A DNA stretch of 64,000 bases, from positions 372,001-436,000 of the forward strand of contig JAFEAQ010000019.1 of the NCBI GenBank assembly GCA_018266295.1. Reading direction: 5' to 3'. The translations under genes and the position numbers were made by a program. Source of the stretch: Bdellovibrionales bacterium (GTDB taxonomy: Bacteria > Bdellovibrionota > Bdellovibrionia > Bdellovibrionales > Bdellovibrionaceae). Shown here one piece after another: positions 9,181-19,047 of the stretch. Each line of letters starts with the position of its first letter. Within the stretch, counting starts at the first letter, position 1. The notes under the pieces were generated by a model. The model did no database searches. It had not been told where the DNA came from and saw nothing but the letters and a program-made list of their open reading frames with translations.

Positions 9181-9723
9181 TTGAGTGTGCAAAAACTGAT
9201 TTCTTACAATGCAAATGACAAGGCTTCCTTCTCTTTGGAGGCTGATATTCACCTCACGGGCCCAGAGCTTGTGCTCGAGTTTAGTTTGAAAGACCCTCAA
9301 GGGCTCTTCGAACTGCCTAAAACGACGGCTGCGTGGAGCCGATCGCAAGTGGCGCGCCAAGACGGGCTCTGGCAAGCGACCTGTTTTGAGGCTTTTTTGC
9401 AACCCTCAGGGCAGGCGAAGTACTACGAATTCAACTTTGCTCTGAATCCGGCATGGAATGGCTATGAGTTTACCGCTTATCGCGAGCCGCAGCCTCCCAA
9501 GGCCACAGCGGATTTTGTTTTGAAAGCGATGAGCTGGAACTCTGAGCAAAAACACTTGATCGTGCGCTTTGAAAACAAAAGTGGTGCGACGAAATTCCAA
9601 GCGGGCCTCACTGCGATCTTGCAAGAAAAGTCTGGCATTAAACATTACTATGCAGTCGCGCACAAAGGACCGAAACCGGATTTCCATCTATCTGAAAGCT
9701 TTATTCTGCAACGAGGATCATAA
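9181..9723 (+). CDS. DOMON-like domain protein
   Basis: 180 residues without a signal peptide. The sequence GLWQATCFEAFLQPSG..YYEFNFALNPAWNGYEFTAYREP matches the DOMON-like/CBM9-like beta-sandwich seen in proteobacterial proteins of unknown function: a W-x-x-x-CFE start, then a Y-E-F-N-x-x-x-x-x-W-N-x-Y block. The start is taken as TTG at 9181; a GTG two codons later is an alternative. The stop is 2 bp from the NamZ-like gene, so the two are co-transcribed. A sugar- or cofactor-binding role next to a muramidase is inference. Confidence 0.78.
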   Translation: MSVQKLISYNANDKASFSLEADIHLTGPELVLEFSLKDPQGLFELPKTTAAWSRSQVARQDGLWQATCFEAFLQPSGQAKYYEFNFALNPAWNGYEFTAYREPQPPKATADFVLKAMSWNSEQKHLIVRFENKSGATKFQAGLTAILQEKSGIKHYYAVAHKGPKPDFHLSESFILQRGS

Positions 9724-9725
9724 CA

Positions 9726-10919
9726 ATGAAAATGGGTTTGGAAGTTCTCTTAGAGGACAAAAAGGTAGTTCAAAGTCTCAAGAAAAAACGCGTGGCGCTT
9801 GTTTGCCATCCGGCGAGTGTCGACAGTAAACTTCGCCACAGCTTTGATGTGCTTCACCAAAAGATCGGTCTTGCTTCGGCGTTTGGTCCTCAGCACGGCG
9901 TGAAGGGCGAAAAACAAGACAACATGATTGAGAGCTCGGACTTCTTACACCCGGAGTACAAGATTCCGGTGTTTTCACTGTACGGCGAAGTGCGCATGCC
10001 CAGTCCAAAGATGATGGAAACTTTCGACGTCGTCCTTTTTGATCTGCAGGATCTTGGCTGCCGTATTTACACCTTCATCACGACCTTGCTTTATGTGATG
10101 CAAGAATGTGCGAAGTACAAAAAGCAAATCATCGTTCTGGATCGCCCGAATCCTGCGGGGCGCCCGATTGAGGGTTATTCTTTGCGCCCGGGCTGGGAAT
10201 CTTTCGTCGGCGCTGCGGAGTTTCCGATGCGCCATGGTCTTACTTGTGGCGAAATGGCTTTATATTACAAAGATCGGTTCAATCTCGATGTGGATTTAAA
10301 GATCATCAAAATGAAAGGCTATAGCCCAGATAAGAAACCGGGCTTTGGCTGGCCGATGGATCGCTCGTGGGTGAATCCGTCACCGAATGCGCCGACTTTG
10401 AATATGGCACGCGCTTACCCGGGCACTGTGATGATCGAAGGCACCACCTTAAGCGAAGGCCGCGGAACCACGCGTGCTCTCGAACAAGTCGGTGCCAGTG
10501 ATGTGGACTATGCAGCAGTGTTAAAGCTCATGCAGAAGAAAGCTCCGCAATGGCTCAAGGGGGTTGTGCTTCGTGAATGTTATTTTGAGCCGACTTTCCA
10601 TAAGCACGAGAAAAAACTCTGTCATGGTTTCATGTTTCATACGGATTTACCGGAGTACAAACATGAGCAGTTCAAGCCTTACCGAATAATCGCATTGATG
10701 ATGAAGTGCATTCGTGAGCTTTATCCGAAGTACAATCTCTATCGTGATTTTGCTTACGAATACACTGTCGGGAAGCTTGCTTTTGACGTGATTAACGGTG
10801 GTCCCGAGCTGCGTGAATGGATCGAGAATCCCAACGCAAAACCGGCAGACCTTGATAAGGCTCTAAAAAAAGACGAGCAGGCGTGGGCGAAGACCCGCAA
10901 AAAGTATTTACTGTACTAG
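9726..10919 (+). CDS. NamZ-like exo-beta-N-acetylmuramidase (DUF1343)
   Basis: 397 residues matching the DUF1343 family. Visible blocks include VALVCHPASVD, FGPQHGVKG, PVFSLYGEVRMPSPKMM, DVVLFDLQDLGCRIYTFITTL, VLDRPNPAGR and EGTTLSEGRGTT. Characterised members (NamZ of Bacillus subtilis, family GH171) remove MurNAc from the non-reducing ends of peptidoglycan fragments. There is no signal peptide here, so it probably acts on imported muropeptides in the cytoplasm, which would suit a predator digesting prey wall; that is inference. It follows the DOMON-like gene by 2 bp and precedes an exported protein by 9 bp. Confidence 0.9.
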   Translation: MKMGLEVLLEDKKVVQSLKKKRVALVCHPASVDSKLRHSFDVLHQKIGLASAFGPQHGVKGEKQDNMIESSDFLHPEYKIPVFSLYGEVRMPSPKMMETFDVVLFDLQDLGCRIYTFITTLLYVMQECAKYKKQIIVLDRPNPAGRPIEGYSLRPGWESFVGAAEFPMRHGLTCGEMALYYKDRFNLDVDLKIIKMKGYSPDKKPGFGWPMDRSWVNPSPNAPTLNMARAYPGTVMIEGTTLSEGRGTTRALEQVGASDVDYAAVLKLMQKKAPQWLKGVVLRECYFEPTFHKHEKKLCHGFMFHTDLPEYKHEQFKPYRIIALMMKCIRELYPKYNLYRDFAYEYTVGKLAFDVINGGPELREWIENPNAKPADLDKALKKDEQAWAKTRKKYLLY

Positions 10920-10928
10920 GAGTTTGAA

Positions 10929-11492
10929 ATGCTTCGTTTGATTTTGCTTCTTTCGCTTTTAAGTCCCGTCGTGCACGCGCAGGAAGAAAAACGTGTCATT
11001 GCAGAAACACGCCAAGAACAAGACCAAATCCAGCGTGAACGAGAGCGCGGCATGCACCTGCGCCCCCAGTTGGGAAATTCATGGCCGGCTCAGGAAAATG
11101 GCCCTGGATTTTATCCAACCCAAAGCCGTCTGACAGGTTCTGGTGGATTCATGAAGAACTCGGAACCGGGAATGAATTTTACCAATGATCTTCGCTGGTC
11201 CTTTGGGTGTTCTGGCGCGGGAGTTGTGGGCGAGATCCCGGCGAAGTTTAAAAATGTTACCTGGAGAATCAAAGGAAAGGCGCCAACCACGAATATCGAT
11301 AAGGGCATCACACAAACGGACCAAGGCGGTCTCGCGGTTGTCGTGATCAATTCAAACCTTAAAGATCTTTCCGAAGTGACGTTCGAACTGACGATCGAGG
11401 GGCAAACAAAAACCGTCGTCGCGGGCACGGGGCCGTATGTGTTCTCAGATTTGCCGATGTCAGCTTGCACAGCTTCAGCGAAGCCGAAATAA
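10929..11492 (+). CDS. Exported protein of unknown function
   Basis: 187 residues with a signal peptide (MLRLILLLSLLSPVVHA, cleavage before QEEK). A charged stretch (EEKRVIAETRQEQDQIQRERERG) precedes a beta-rich region with one Cys near WSFGCSGAG and one near the C-terminus (SACTAS). No family is recognised. It sits 9 bp after the NamZ-like gene and 3 bp before the YkgJ-type gene, in a four-gene plus-strand unit. Confidence 0.75.
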   Translation: MLRLILLLSLLSPVVHAQEEKRVIAETRQEQDQIQRERERGMHLRPQLGNSWPAQENGPGFYPTQSRLTGSGGFMKNSEPGMNFTNDLRWSFGCSGAGVVGEIPAKFKNVTWRIKGKAPTTNIDKGITQTDQGGLAVVVINSNLKDLSEVTFELTIEGQTKTVVAGTGPYVFSDLPMSACTASAKPK

Positions 11493-11495
11493 CCT

Positions 11496-12155
11496 GTGAC
11501 AAAGACGACGTTCTTTAATCAACACACAAAGCTCACACGCTCTTTGAAGAAGTTCATTCTTGATTACGAAGAACAACTGGCGACGGAGATCTTTGAACAG
11601 TTTCTTGAGAATCTGCATGAAGAGCTGCAAAATGCTTCGCATGCACTCTCAGAAAGCTCTCCTGGTGTGATGCGCGCCCTGAAGCTGCAAGAGCTTGTTG
11701 ATGCCGAGATCGCCGAAGGCTCGGACATTCCAGTGAGCTGCGCAAAAGGATGTTCGGCGTGTTGTCATATGGAAGTCGAAATCACCAGCTATGAGGCTGA
11801 AGTGTTAAAGCACCTGATTGAAGATGGGATGTCGATTGATCGCGATCGCCTGCAGCAGCAAAGTCAAAGAGCCTTGCAAGATCCTGAGTGGCGTAAGGGC
11901 ATGCGCAATGAAATCAACAAATGTGTGTTTCTGAATCACGAAGGCGCTTGCCGAATTTATGAAAACCGTCCGGTCATGTGTCGCCGTCATTCTGTCACGT
12001 CAGCACCTGAAAACTGTGAGTTTCTCGAGAGTAAAATAGTCATTCGGTACTTCCCTAAAGTGGATTTGCTGATCAGTGCCGCGAATGAAGATCCGGCTCT
12101 AGAGATCGGTCCTTTGGCGAAAATGCTGGAACTCACGCTTTCCCAAAAGCGTTAG
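11496..12155 (+). CDS. YkgJ-type Cys-cluster (zinc/iron-chelating) protein
   Basis: 219 residues. A helical N-terminus precedes VSCAKGCSACCHMEVEIT, then NKCVFLNHEGACRIYENRPVMCRRH. This C-x-x-x-C-x-x-CC ... C-x-x-x-x-x-x-x-C-x-x-Y-x-x-RP-x-x-C-R layout is the YkgJ (UPF0153) family, thought to hold zinc or an iron-sulfur cluster; its substrate is not established. The start is a GTG at 11496, 3 bp after the preceding stop. It is the last gene of the 9181-12155 unit. Confidence 0.85.
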   Translation: MTKTTFFNQHTKLTRSLKKFILDYEEQLATEIFEQFLENLHEELQNASHALSESSPGVMRALKLQELVDAEIAEGSDIPVSCAKGCSACCHMEVEITSYEAEVLKHLIEDGMSIDRDRLQQQSQRALQDPEWRKGMRNEINKCVFLNHEGACRIYENRPVMCRRHSVTSAPENCEFLESKIVIRYFPKVDLLISAANEDPALEIGPLAKMLELTLSQKR

Positions 12156-12289
12156 ATTGTTCTTTGTCATCCTTGGACGGTTTTACGAACGAATTTTCAC
12201 TTACAATTCATAATAAAACAATCTGCGATTCAAACGCCTTACGGAAAGTATTGGGACCATACAAAACATAACTCATCTAAGGAGTCATT

Positions 12290-12847
12290 ATGCGTACCCC
12301 AATCCAAAGAAATCGCCGTGAACTTTCACCATTTCAAGATCGTCGTGATCTGATGTCCCGATTCAATGAATTTTTCAACGACTGGGACAGAGATATCTTT
12401 CAAGGCCGCGGTCTTGAGCGTTTAGAGAAGGACCTGGAGCGAACGGATTTTTCTCCGTCCGTGGATGTCGAAGAGAACGACGAAATGTTCTTGGTATCCG
12501 CGGATATTCCAGGCGTTAAAAAAGAAGATTTAAAAATTGATTTGAATGGCAATATGCTTCGCGTGAGCGGTGAGCGTAAGCGTGAGATCAAAGAGGAGGG
12601 CTATTATGAACGCTCTTCTGGCAGATTCTCTCGTAGCTTTACGCTGCCTGAGAATGTGGATGCGAGTAAAATTGAAGCGAATTTCGAAGATGGCGTTCTG
12701 AGAATTGTCTTACCAAAAACAGAGGTTAAAGGTTCTCAAGAGATCAAGGTTCAATCGGGTCAGCCCCAAGGTTTGATTGATCGTTTCTTACACAGAGAAA
12801 AAACTGTGAAAACCGAAGAAAAAACAAAAGAGAAAGAAAAACACTAA
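12290..12847 (+). CDS. Small heat-shock protein (Hsp20)
   Basis: 185 residues. A polar N-terminal arm (RRDLMSRFNEFFNDWDRDIF) leads to an alpha-crystallin domain from about residue 55 (SVDVEENDEMFLVSADIPGVKKEDLKIDL) to about 150, including FEDGVLRIVLPKTE, the conserved A-x-x-x-x-GVL-type motif. A basic/acidic tail rich in Lys and Glu follows. It is an ATP-independent holdase in the cytoplasm. The ATG follows AAGGAG. A hairpin terminator follows the stop. A second Hsp20 is at 27499-27966. Confidence 0.93.
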   Translation: MRTPIQRNRRELSPFQDRRDLMSRFNEFFNDWDRDIFQGRGLERLEKDLERTDFSPSVDVEENDEMFLVSADIPGVKKEDLKIDLNGNMLRVSGERKREIKEEGYYERSSGRFSRSFTLPENVDASKIEANFEDGVLRIVLPKTEVKGSQEIKVQSGQPQGLIDRFLHREKTVKTEEKTKEKEKH

Positions 12848-12851
12848 ATGA

Positions 12852-12873
12852 GAAGGGCCCTAAAGGGCCCTTT
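12852..12873 (+). terminator. Hairpin after hsp20
   Basis: AAGGGCCC (12852-12859) pairs with GGGCCCTT (12864-12871) around a TAAA loop, 4 bp after the hsp20 stop. There is no long T-run, so it may be a weak terminator or an mRNA-stabilising hairpin. Confidence 0.6.
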
Positions 12874-12886
12874 GACTTAGGAAGAT

Positions 12887-13543
12887 ATGGATCGTTTTCA
12901 AAACCGCAAAGAAGCCGGGCAGCTGCTTGCAGAGCAGTTGTTGGTTTTTAAAAAAGACAACCCGCTGATTCTCGCGATTCCGCGAGGCGGTGTTCCTGTG
13001 GCTGTCGAGGTCTCTCGGCGGCTGGGGGCGGATTTGGATTTGATGTTTGTGAAAAAGATCGGAGCTCCGACGAATCCGGAGCTTGCGATCGGGGCTATTT
13101 GTGAAGACGGCAGGCCTTGGCTCAATAGCCGGATTGTCAGTCTGCTCGGAATTAAAACCGCGGCCCTCAAGGAACTTTCCGATGAGAAAAGCGAAGAGGT
13201 TCGCACGCAAGCGCGGCGTTTGCGCGGCTCGCGCCCGGCGATCCCGGTTGCGGGACGCACCTTGATTCTGATCGATGACGGCATTGCGACAGGAGCCACA
13301 TTGCTGGCGGCAATTCATTTACTGCGGGCGCAAAATCCTGAGAAAATCATCGTGGCGGCCCCTGTAGCCCCTGTGGCAAGCATTGAAGAACTCGAGAAAG
13401 CCTCTGACGGCGTGATCTGTTTAAAAACGCCCTTTCATTTTTATGGCGTCGGTGAATGGTACGTTGAATTTCCTCAGGTCCCAGACCGCGAAGTCCTTCG
13501 CCTGATGCAACAGCCCCCCGCCGAACCAGAGCTCCACCCCTAG
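12887..13543 (+). CDS. Phosphoribosyltransferase-domain protein
   Basis: 218 residues. ILAIPRGGVPVAVEVSRRLGADLDLMFVKKIGAP is the N-terminal part of the type I PRTase fold, and TLILIDDGIATGATL is the PRPP-binding loop, with two acidic residues followed by GIATGAT. Such stand-alone PRTases are common in Bacteria, often next to stress genes or hydrolases; their substrate is mostly unknown. It lies 39 bp after hsp20 beyond a hairpin. The second REP-like copy overlaps its stop codon. Confidence 0.88.
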   Translation: MDRFQNRKEAGQLLAEQLLVFKKDNPLILAIPRGGVPVAVEVSRRLGADLDLMFVKKIGAPTNPELAIGAICEDGRPWLNSRIVSLLGIKTAALKELSDEKSEEVRTQARRLRGSRPAIPVAGRTLILIDDGIATGATLLAAIHLLRAQNPEKIIVAAPVAPVASIEELEKASDGVICLKTPFHFYGVGEWYVEFPQVPDREVLRLMQQPPAEPELHP

Positions 13544-13564
13544 GTGCCAGGCCCTGTTTCTTGT
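13542..13564. repeat. REP-like half element (copy 2)
   Basis: These 23 bp are identical, in inverse orientation, to the right arm of the palindrome at 3209-3231 (starts AGGTGCCAGGCCCTGTTTCT). It begins inside the TAG stop of the phosphoribosyltransferase gene. No second arm is seen, so it is a half element. Confidence 0.7.
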
Positions 13565-13630
13565 TGCGGCGCAACTCATGCAGATTCTATTCATAATTGA
13601 CTTTGGGGATTCAGAATTCGAAGCTCGCTC

Positions 13631-13972
13631 ATGCCTTTTATCGTGAATATGATTATTTCTGCGGGTGTGATTAGTTTCTGTGTGTGGCTGGCGAAAAATT
13701 CGCCGAGTCTTGCCGGCTTTGTGATTTCTCTGCCAATTTCAACATTGTTGGTTTTAGCTCTGACACAAATTCAAAGCGGGGATAGTGGCAATGGAGTAGA
13801 ACTCGCGAAAAGCGTGTTCATCGCGGTGCCGGCATCGCTGTTATTTTTTATCCCATTCTTGCTGTCAGAGCGTTTGAAGCTGTCGTTCTGGGTCTGCTAT
13901 AGCTCTGGCCTCGTTCTCCTGGGTGTAGCCTATTTTATTCATAAATATTTGTACGGGCTTTTTTCGAAATAG
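13631..13972 (+). CDS. Small integral membrane protein
   Basis: 113 residues with four hydrophobic segments (about 3-20, 27-46, 62-80, 87-108) and short polar connections. The motif SPSLAGFVISLPISTLLVLALTQ resembles small four-helix membrane proteins of the DUF3147/GlpM-like type, but I would not press this. The start at 13631 gives a natural first helix. It is followed by a strong terminator shared with odhB. Confidence 0.72.
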   Translation: MPFIVNMIISAGVISFCVWLAKNSPSLAGFVISLPISTLLVLALTQIQSGDSGNGVELAKSVFIAVPASLLFFIPFLLSERLKLSFWVCYSSGLVLLGVAYFIHKYLYGLFSK

Positions 13973-13984
13973 CTGTGCGTAAAT

Positions 13985-14014
13985 AAAAAAGCCCGGTTCA
14001 TCACCGGGCTTTTT
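13985..14014. terminator. Bidirectional intrinsic terminator
   Basis: GCCCGGT (13991-13997) pairs with ACCGGGC (14003-14009), with an A-run before and a T-run after the stem. It separates the converging membrane-protein gene and odhB. Confidence 0.9.
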
Positions 14015-14038
14015 GAAGTTTTTTTTAGACTTCGAGCC

Positions 14039-15337
14039 TTATACTTCAAGCAAGAGGCGCTCTGGATCTTCAACGTTCTCTTTGATACGAACGAGGAAAC
14101 TCACAGCTTCTTTGCCATCGATAATTCTGTGATCGTAAGTCAAAGCCACGTACATCATTGGACGAACTTCAACCTTCCCATTGATCGCAACAGGGCGGTC
14201 TTGGATTTTATGCAAGCCAAGGATCGCACTCTGAGGAGCGTTCAAAATCGGAGTCGACATCAAAGAACCGAAGACGCCACCGTTTGTGATTGAGAAAGTA
14301 CCGCCATTGAGATCATCAATAGAGATCTTGCCGTCACGGCCTTTTGTTGCCAAATCACGGATTGCAAGCTCAACACCTGCAAGTGACAAGTTATCAGCGT
14401 CCTTGATATTTGGAACCATCAAGCCTTTTTCAGTCGATACCGCGATACCGATATTGTAGTAGTTATGGAACTCGATATCGCCGCCAGTGATCCATGCATT
14501 CACAGCAGGGAATTCTTTGAGTGCTTCAACCGCTGCTTTCACGAAGAAGCCGTTGAAACCCAAGTTCACGCCGTATTTTTCTTTGAATTTGTCTTTGTAC
14601 TTCGCGCGAAGCTCCGTTGCCTTAGACATATCGATTTCGTTGAAAGTCGTGAGCAAAGCAGCTGTGTGCTGAGCTTGAACCAACTTTTCAGCGATACGCT
14701 TACGGATCGTTGTCATAGGAACGAGTTTTTTATCGCCCTGCTTAGAGGGACCGCGAGGAACTGGAACTACTGTTGGAGCCGCAGGAGCTTTCGCTTCTTT
14801 TGCAGCCGGAGCCGGTGCTGGAGTAGCAACAGCTGGAGCCGCGCCCGCGCCAGGAGAAGCAAATAACACATCACCTTTTGTCAGGCGGCCGTCTTTGCCA
14901 GTGCCAGCGATCGTTGAAGGATCCAAACCTTTTTCCGTCACGATGCGGTTTACAGCAGGTGACAAATGTTGAGAAGAAGCACCCGCTGGAGCTTGTGGCG
15001 TCGCAGACGGTGGAGGCGTTGTCGGCGGAGCTGCTGGCTTATCGAAAGCCGCTGCCGCTGCAGAAGCCGCCGCGCTCACGTTCGCACTTGCAGTCGGTTT
15101 GGCATCTGTATCGATGTAACCAACAACCGCACCGATTTTCACGGTTTGGCCTGCAGGAGTCGCGATGTGAAGAACACCGTCGTTTTCGGCAACAACTTCA
15201 ACGCTGGCCTTGTCGGTCTCGATCATCATCAAGATTTCATTGCGCTTGACGAATTCGCCGTCTTTTTTAGTCCAGCTACCGATTGTAGCTTCACTGATAG
15301 ATTCACCAACAGTGGGAATTTTTAAATCGATTTTCAT
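14039..15337 (-). CDS. odhB: 2-oxoglutarate dehydrogenase E2, dihydrolipoyl succinyltransferase
   Basis: 432 residues in the usual order: lipoyl domain with the attachment lysine in ETDKASVEV (K43), an Ala/Pro-rich flexible linker, a peripheral-subunit-binding domain ([18 protein letters not shown], about 124-157), a second Ala/Pro linker, and the catalytic domain ending YDHRIIDG (H403, D407). It transfers the succinyl group from lipoamide to CoA in the TCA cycle. The start is 5 bp downstream of the odhA stop, so the two are co-transcribed. The pairing with a SucA-type E1 supports the oxoglutarate rather than pyruvate assignment. Confidence 0.95.
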   Translation of the reverse strand: MKIDLKIPTVGESISEATIGSWTKKDGEFVKRNEILMMIETDKASVEVVAENDGVLHIATPAGQTVKIGAVVGYIDTDAKPTASANVSAAASAAAAAFDKPAAPPTTPPPSATPQAPAGASSQHLSPAVNRIVTEKGLDPSTIAGTGKDGRLTKGDVLFASPGAGAAPAVATPAPAPAAKEAKAPAAPTVVPVPRGPSKQGDKKLVPMTTIRKRIAEKLVQAQHTAALLTTFNEIDMSKATELRAKYKDKFKEKYGVNLGFNGFFVKAAVEALKEFPAVNAWITGGDIEFHNYYNIGIAVSTEKGLMVPNIKDADNLSLAGVELAIRDLATKGRDGKISIDDLNGGTFSITNGGVFGSLMSTPILNAPQSAILGLHKIQDRPVAINGKVEVRPMMYVALTYDHRIIDGKEAVSFLVRIKENVEDPERLLLEV

Positions 15338-15342
15338 AGTTG

Positions 15343-18051
15343 TTACCCCTTAAAGCATCCTTGAATAATTTCGTTTTGTTCAACTTGGTGTCTGTAGATA
15401 GATCCTGTCGCTGGCGAAGAGCGCTCTGGGCGGCCAACGTATTTGAAATCTATTGTCAGACCTTCTTGTGCCAAGACTTCGAAGAACTTGAAGTACACGT
15501 TCTGGTAAGAGCCCATATTTTTTGGCTCTTCCTGAGACCAGATGAGTGTCGTCAACTTCGGATAAGACTTCAGCACGTCCGCAACTTGTTTTGCTGGGAA
15601 CGGGTAGACCTGTTCCAAGCGAACCAAAGCCACGTTTTCTTTTTTGTTCTTTTCGCGTTCTTCGAGCAAATCATAATACAGCTTACCGCTGACAAATACG
15701 ACAGTGTCTACTTTCGACTTGTCGACTGTGTCAGGAATCACCTCTTGGAATTGGCCGTTTGCCAGGTCTTCCAAAGTTGAAACTGCTTTTGGATAACGGA
15801 GCAATTTCTTAGGACTCATCACGATGAGCGGCTTACGGAAGTCCCGCTTCATTTGACGGCGAAGAGCATGGAAGATCTGCGCCGGAGTTGTAAGGTTCAC
15901 AACCTGCATGTTGTTCTGAGCGCAAAGCTGGAGGAAGCGTTCCATGCGAGCTGAGCTATGCTCAGGGCCTTGGCCTTCATATCCGTGAGGAAGGAGAAGT
16001 ACCAAGCCGCACATCTGTTGCCATTTTGATTCGCCAGAAGTCAGGAACTGATCGATGATGATTTGCGCGCCGTTGGCGAAGTCACCGAACTGAGCTTCCC
16101 ACAAAGTCAGGAATGTAGGGTCGCAGATCGCATTGCCGTACTCGTAACCAAGAACCGCGTACTCAGACAAGATAGAGTCATAAACACAGAACTCCACTTT
16201 ATCGCCGTTGATTTGATCAAGAGCAAAGTAAGATTCATTTGTTTTTACATCATACAAACCCGCATGACGGTGAGTGAATGTACCGCGTACGCAGTCCTGA
16301 CCTGTCAAGCGCACCGAAGTGCCTTCAGAGAGCAGAGAACCGTAAGCCAAGAGTTCACCCATGCCCCAGTCGATAGGCTCTTTACCCGCAGCCATGGCTT
16401 TGCGAGTTTCAAGAAGTTTAATGAGTTTTGGATGCGGAGTGAAGGTCGCAGGGTATTCACCAAGTTTTGTACCGACATCTTTCAAAACTTTGATATCCAC
16501 TTTCGTGTTTACTGGTTTCAAAAGATCGTCGCCAGAACCTTTGCGCAAGCCTTTCCAGAAACCCTCGAATTTGAATGGCTGGATTTTCGGCGGAGTCTTT
16601 TTAGTTTCTTCGTAAACTTTTTGAAGAGCATCCATACGTTCTTGGAAAGAATCGTCGTAGAATTTCTGATCGATCACGTTTTCACGGATCAATTGCTTTC
16701 CGTAGATTTCACGGAGAGTCGGGTGCTTTTTAATAATGTCATACATCAACGGCTGAGTGAATGCAGGTTCGTCCCCTTCGTTGTGACCGAATCTGCGGTA
16801 GCAGATCATGTTCACGACGATATCGCGGCCGCTTTCTTGACGGAAGCGAAGAGCGATATCCATCGCGCGCACGCAAGCTTCAGTGTCGTCGCCATTCACG
16901 TGGATCACCGGAGTTGCCAAAACTTTTGCCGTGTCAGAAGCATAGTGAGAAGAACGGCCGTTTTCTGGATTTGTGGTGAAGCCCACCTGGTTGTCGACAA
17001 CGATATGGATCGTACCGCCCACCGTGTAGCCTTTGACTTGGGACATTTGGAAAGTCTCAAGGTTCACGCCTTGAGAAGAGAACGCCGCGTCCCCGTGAAT
17101 CAAAACTGGGATCACGGATTTGCGCTCTTTGGTGTCCTTGCGACGACGTTGAGCTGCGCGAGCCATTCCCAAAACAACTGGGTTCACCGCTTCTAAGTGA
17201 GAGGGGTTGAACGCCAAAGTCACTTGGCATTTGCCGTTCGGAGTGTCTTTTTGTGCAACGTAACCCAAATGGTATTTTACGTCGCCGTCGAAATCATCAA
17301 TTGGAACTGCCAGTTCTGTCGGACCGTTGAAGTCAGCAAAGATGTACTCTGTCGCTTTACCCATGAAGTTTGCAAGAACGTTCACGCGACCACGATGGGC
17401 CATACCGATCATCACTTCTTGCACTTTCAAACCAGTGCCACGTTGAACCAATGTTTCAAGCATTGGCATCATGCCGTCAGCACCTTCGATCGAGAAGCGC
17501 TTCGTTCCAACGTACCGAGTGTGAATGAATTTTTCCAAAGACTCTGTACGGTTTAAAGAAGTGAAAGTGGCTTTTTTCTCTTCGTTTGTGAGTTTGAACT
17601 GAGAAGCTTCGAATTCTTTGATGAACCAGTTGCGAACTTCTGGAAGAGCTTCTGCCACCTGAACGCTGATCTTGCCGCAGTAGCAAGCGCGAAGGTGAGC
17701 GATGATCTCACGCAAAGAAGCGTTTGGTTTGCCGATGATTTTACCGATCTGGAATTTCTGTTCCAGGTCTTTGTCAGAAAGATTGAAACGAGTCAAAGCC
17801 AACTGATCCGATGGAGACGGAGTGTTCGTGAGTGGATCGAGCTGTGCTTCGAAGTGACCGTAGTTACGGTAAGCAGTGATCAAGTGGTAAACATCGAGTT
17901 CTTTCTCAGAAAGACCGAGGCTGCCATCTTGAGCGAACTCCAAACCTTGGAAGAAATACTGCCAGTCTTGACCGACACTTTCCGGATTGGATTTGAACTG
18001 TTTGTAGAGATCCTCAATGATTTCTAAATTAGCGCGACTTGCAAGGTTCAC
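15343..18051 (-). CDS. odhA: 2-oxoglutarate dehydrogenase E1
   Basis: 902 residues from the GTG at 18051, close to the SucA family length of about 930. The N-terminal segment [31 protein letters not shown] matches the family. Visible later are the His-rich active-site blocks ([32 protein letters not shown]), the thiamine diphosphate region ([15 protein letters not shown]), [19 protein letters not shown], and the C-terminal transketolase-like part ([21 protein letters not shown]). I prefer the GTG because AAAAGGAA lies 6 bp upstream and the 15 codons to the ATG at 18096 are not family-like. It decarboxylates 2-oxoglutarate in the TCA cycle. Confidence 0.95.
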   Translation of the reverse strand: MNLASRANLEIIEDLYKQFKSNPESVGQDWQYFFQGLEFAQDGSLGLSEKELDVYHLITAYRNYGHFEAQLDPLTNTPSPSDQLALTRFNLSDKDLEQKFQIGKIIGKPNASLREIIAHLRACYCGKISVQVAEALPEVRNWFIKEFEASQFKLTNEEKKATFTSLNRTESLEKFIHTRYVGTKRFSIEGADGMMPMLETLVQRGTGLKVQEVMIGMAHRGRVNVLANFMGKATEYIFADFNGPTELAVPIDDFDGDVKYHLGYVAQKDTPNGKCQVTLAFNPSHLEAVNPVVLGMARAAQRRRKDTKERKSVIPVLIHGDAAFSSQGVNLETFQMSQVKGYTVGGTIHIVVDNQVGFTTNPENGRSSHYASDTAKVLATPVIHVNGDDTEACVRAMDIALRFRQESGRDIVVNMICYRRFGHNEGDEPAFTQPLMYDIIKKHPTLREIYGKQLIRENVIDQKFYDDSFQERMDALQKVYEETKKTPPKIQPFKFEGFWKGLRKGSGDDLLKPVNTKVDIKVLKDVGTKLGEYPATFTPHPKLIKLLETRKAMAAGKEPIDWGMGELLAYGSLLSEGTSVRLTGQDCVRGTFTHRHAGLYDVKTNESYFALDQINGDKVEFCVYDSILSEYAVLGYEYGNAICDPTFLTLWEAQFGDFANGAQIIIDQFLTSGESKWQQMCGLVLLLPHGYEGQGPEHSSARMERFLQLCAQNNMQVVNLTTPAQIFHALRRQMKRDFRKPLIVMSPKKLLRYPKAVSTLEDLANGQFQEVIPDTVDKSKVDTVVFVSGKLYYDLLEEREKNKKENVALVRLEQVYPFPAKQVADVLKSYPKLTTLIWSQEEPKNMGSYQNVYFKFFEVLAQEGLTIDFKYVGRPERSSPATGSIYRHQVEQNEIIQGCFKG

Positions 18052-18144
18052 GGCGGTTCCTTTTGTTGGGCGTATTGATGAACAATGTTTTTTCAAAATC
18101 TTCAGTCGTCGTCACTGACTAATGCGTGGCAAAAATCAAAGCTT

Positions 18145-18171
18145 TTGATGAACACCGAACCCCCTTATGAT
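18145..18171 (+). promoter_or_regulatory. Possible gpmA promoter
   Basis: TTGATG at 18145-18150 and TATGAT at 18166-18171, spacing 15 bp, lie in the 249 bp odhA-gpmA divergent region. The spacing is short, so this is tentative. Confidence 0.3.
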
Positions 18172-18300
18172 AATCCTTTTTCAGTCAAAGGAGAACCGGT
18201 ATAACGCCTGAAGGGAGACTAAAGTAGATGCTCTTTTTGAGGCAAAGTTTTCCTAAACTTTTAGACCCCTCAACTTTCGGACCACGCAAGGGAGATGTGA

Positions 18301-19047
18301 ATGTACAAACTGGTGCTAATTCGCCACGGCGAGAGTCAATGGAATCAAGAAAACCGCTTTACGGGCTGGCAAGACGTCGATCTTTCTGAAAAAGGTCGAG
18401 CTGAAGCACTAAAAGGCGGCAATGCTCTCAAGGAAAAAGGCTTCAAATTCGACGTTGCTTACACCAGCGTGTTGAAGCGAGCGATTCACACTCTTGATTA
18501 TGTCCTTAATCAGGTGGACCAAGTGTGGCTTCCTGTCCACAAAGAGTGGCGTCTCAACGAGCGTCACTATGGCGCTCTGCAAGGGCTAAACAAGGCTGAG
18601 ACTGCCGCAAAACACGGCGAAGAGCAGGTTAAAATTTGGCGCCGTAGCTATGACACTCCACCTCCACCAATGGATAAAAACGATCCTCGTCATCCTTCAC
18701 ACGATCCACGTTACAAAGGCGTTCCAGCAAATGAGCTTCCGAGCGGGGAATCTTTGAAAGACACCGTTGCTCGTTTCTTGCCGCTTTGGAAAAACACCAT
18801 CGCTCCTGAAATCAAAGCCGGCAAAAAAGTTCTGATCGTGGCCCACGGAAACTCTCTCCGAGCCTTGATGCAGCACTTAGAAAACATGACCCCTGATGAG
18901 ATCATGGGCGTCAATATGCCGACAGGCATTCCGATGGTCTACGAACTCGACAAAGACTTCAAAGTTCTCAAAAAAGAGTTCGTCGGCGATCCAGAAGAAG
19001 TCAAAGCTGCGATGGACGCGGTCGCCAACCAAGGGAAAGCCAAGTAA
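18301..19047 (+). CDS. gpmA: 2,3-bisphosphoglycerate-dependent phosphoglycerate mutase
   Basis: 248 residues, the family's typical length. The phosphohistidine motif [27 protein letters not shown] is at residues 5-31, [18 protein letters not shown] carries the catalytic Glu, and [17 protein letters not shown] is the second catalytic His. It interconverts 3- and 2-phosphoglycerate in glycolysis. GGGAG lies upstream of the ATG. It is divergent from odhA. A small frame starts in the last base of its stop codon (TAATG). Confidence 0.96.
   Translation: MYKLVLIRHGESQWNQENRFTGWQDVDLSEKGRAEALKGGNALKEKGFKFDVAYTSVLKRAIHTLDYVLNQVDQVWLPVHKEWRLNERHYGALQGLNKAETAAKHGEEQVKIWRRSYDTPPPPMDKNDPRHPSHDPRYKGVPANELPSGESLKDTVARFLPLWKNTIAPEIKAGKKVLIVAHGNSLRALMQHLENMTPDEIMGVNMPTGIPMVYELDKDFKVLKKEFVGDPEEVKAAMDAVANQGKAK

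Noticed and set aside
18052-18096. ATG start of odhA 15 codons upstream
   Set aside because: The GTG at 18051 has AAAAGGAA at proper distance and the extra residues do not match the E1 family.
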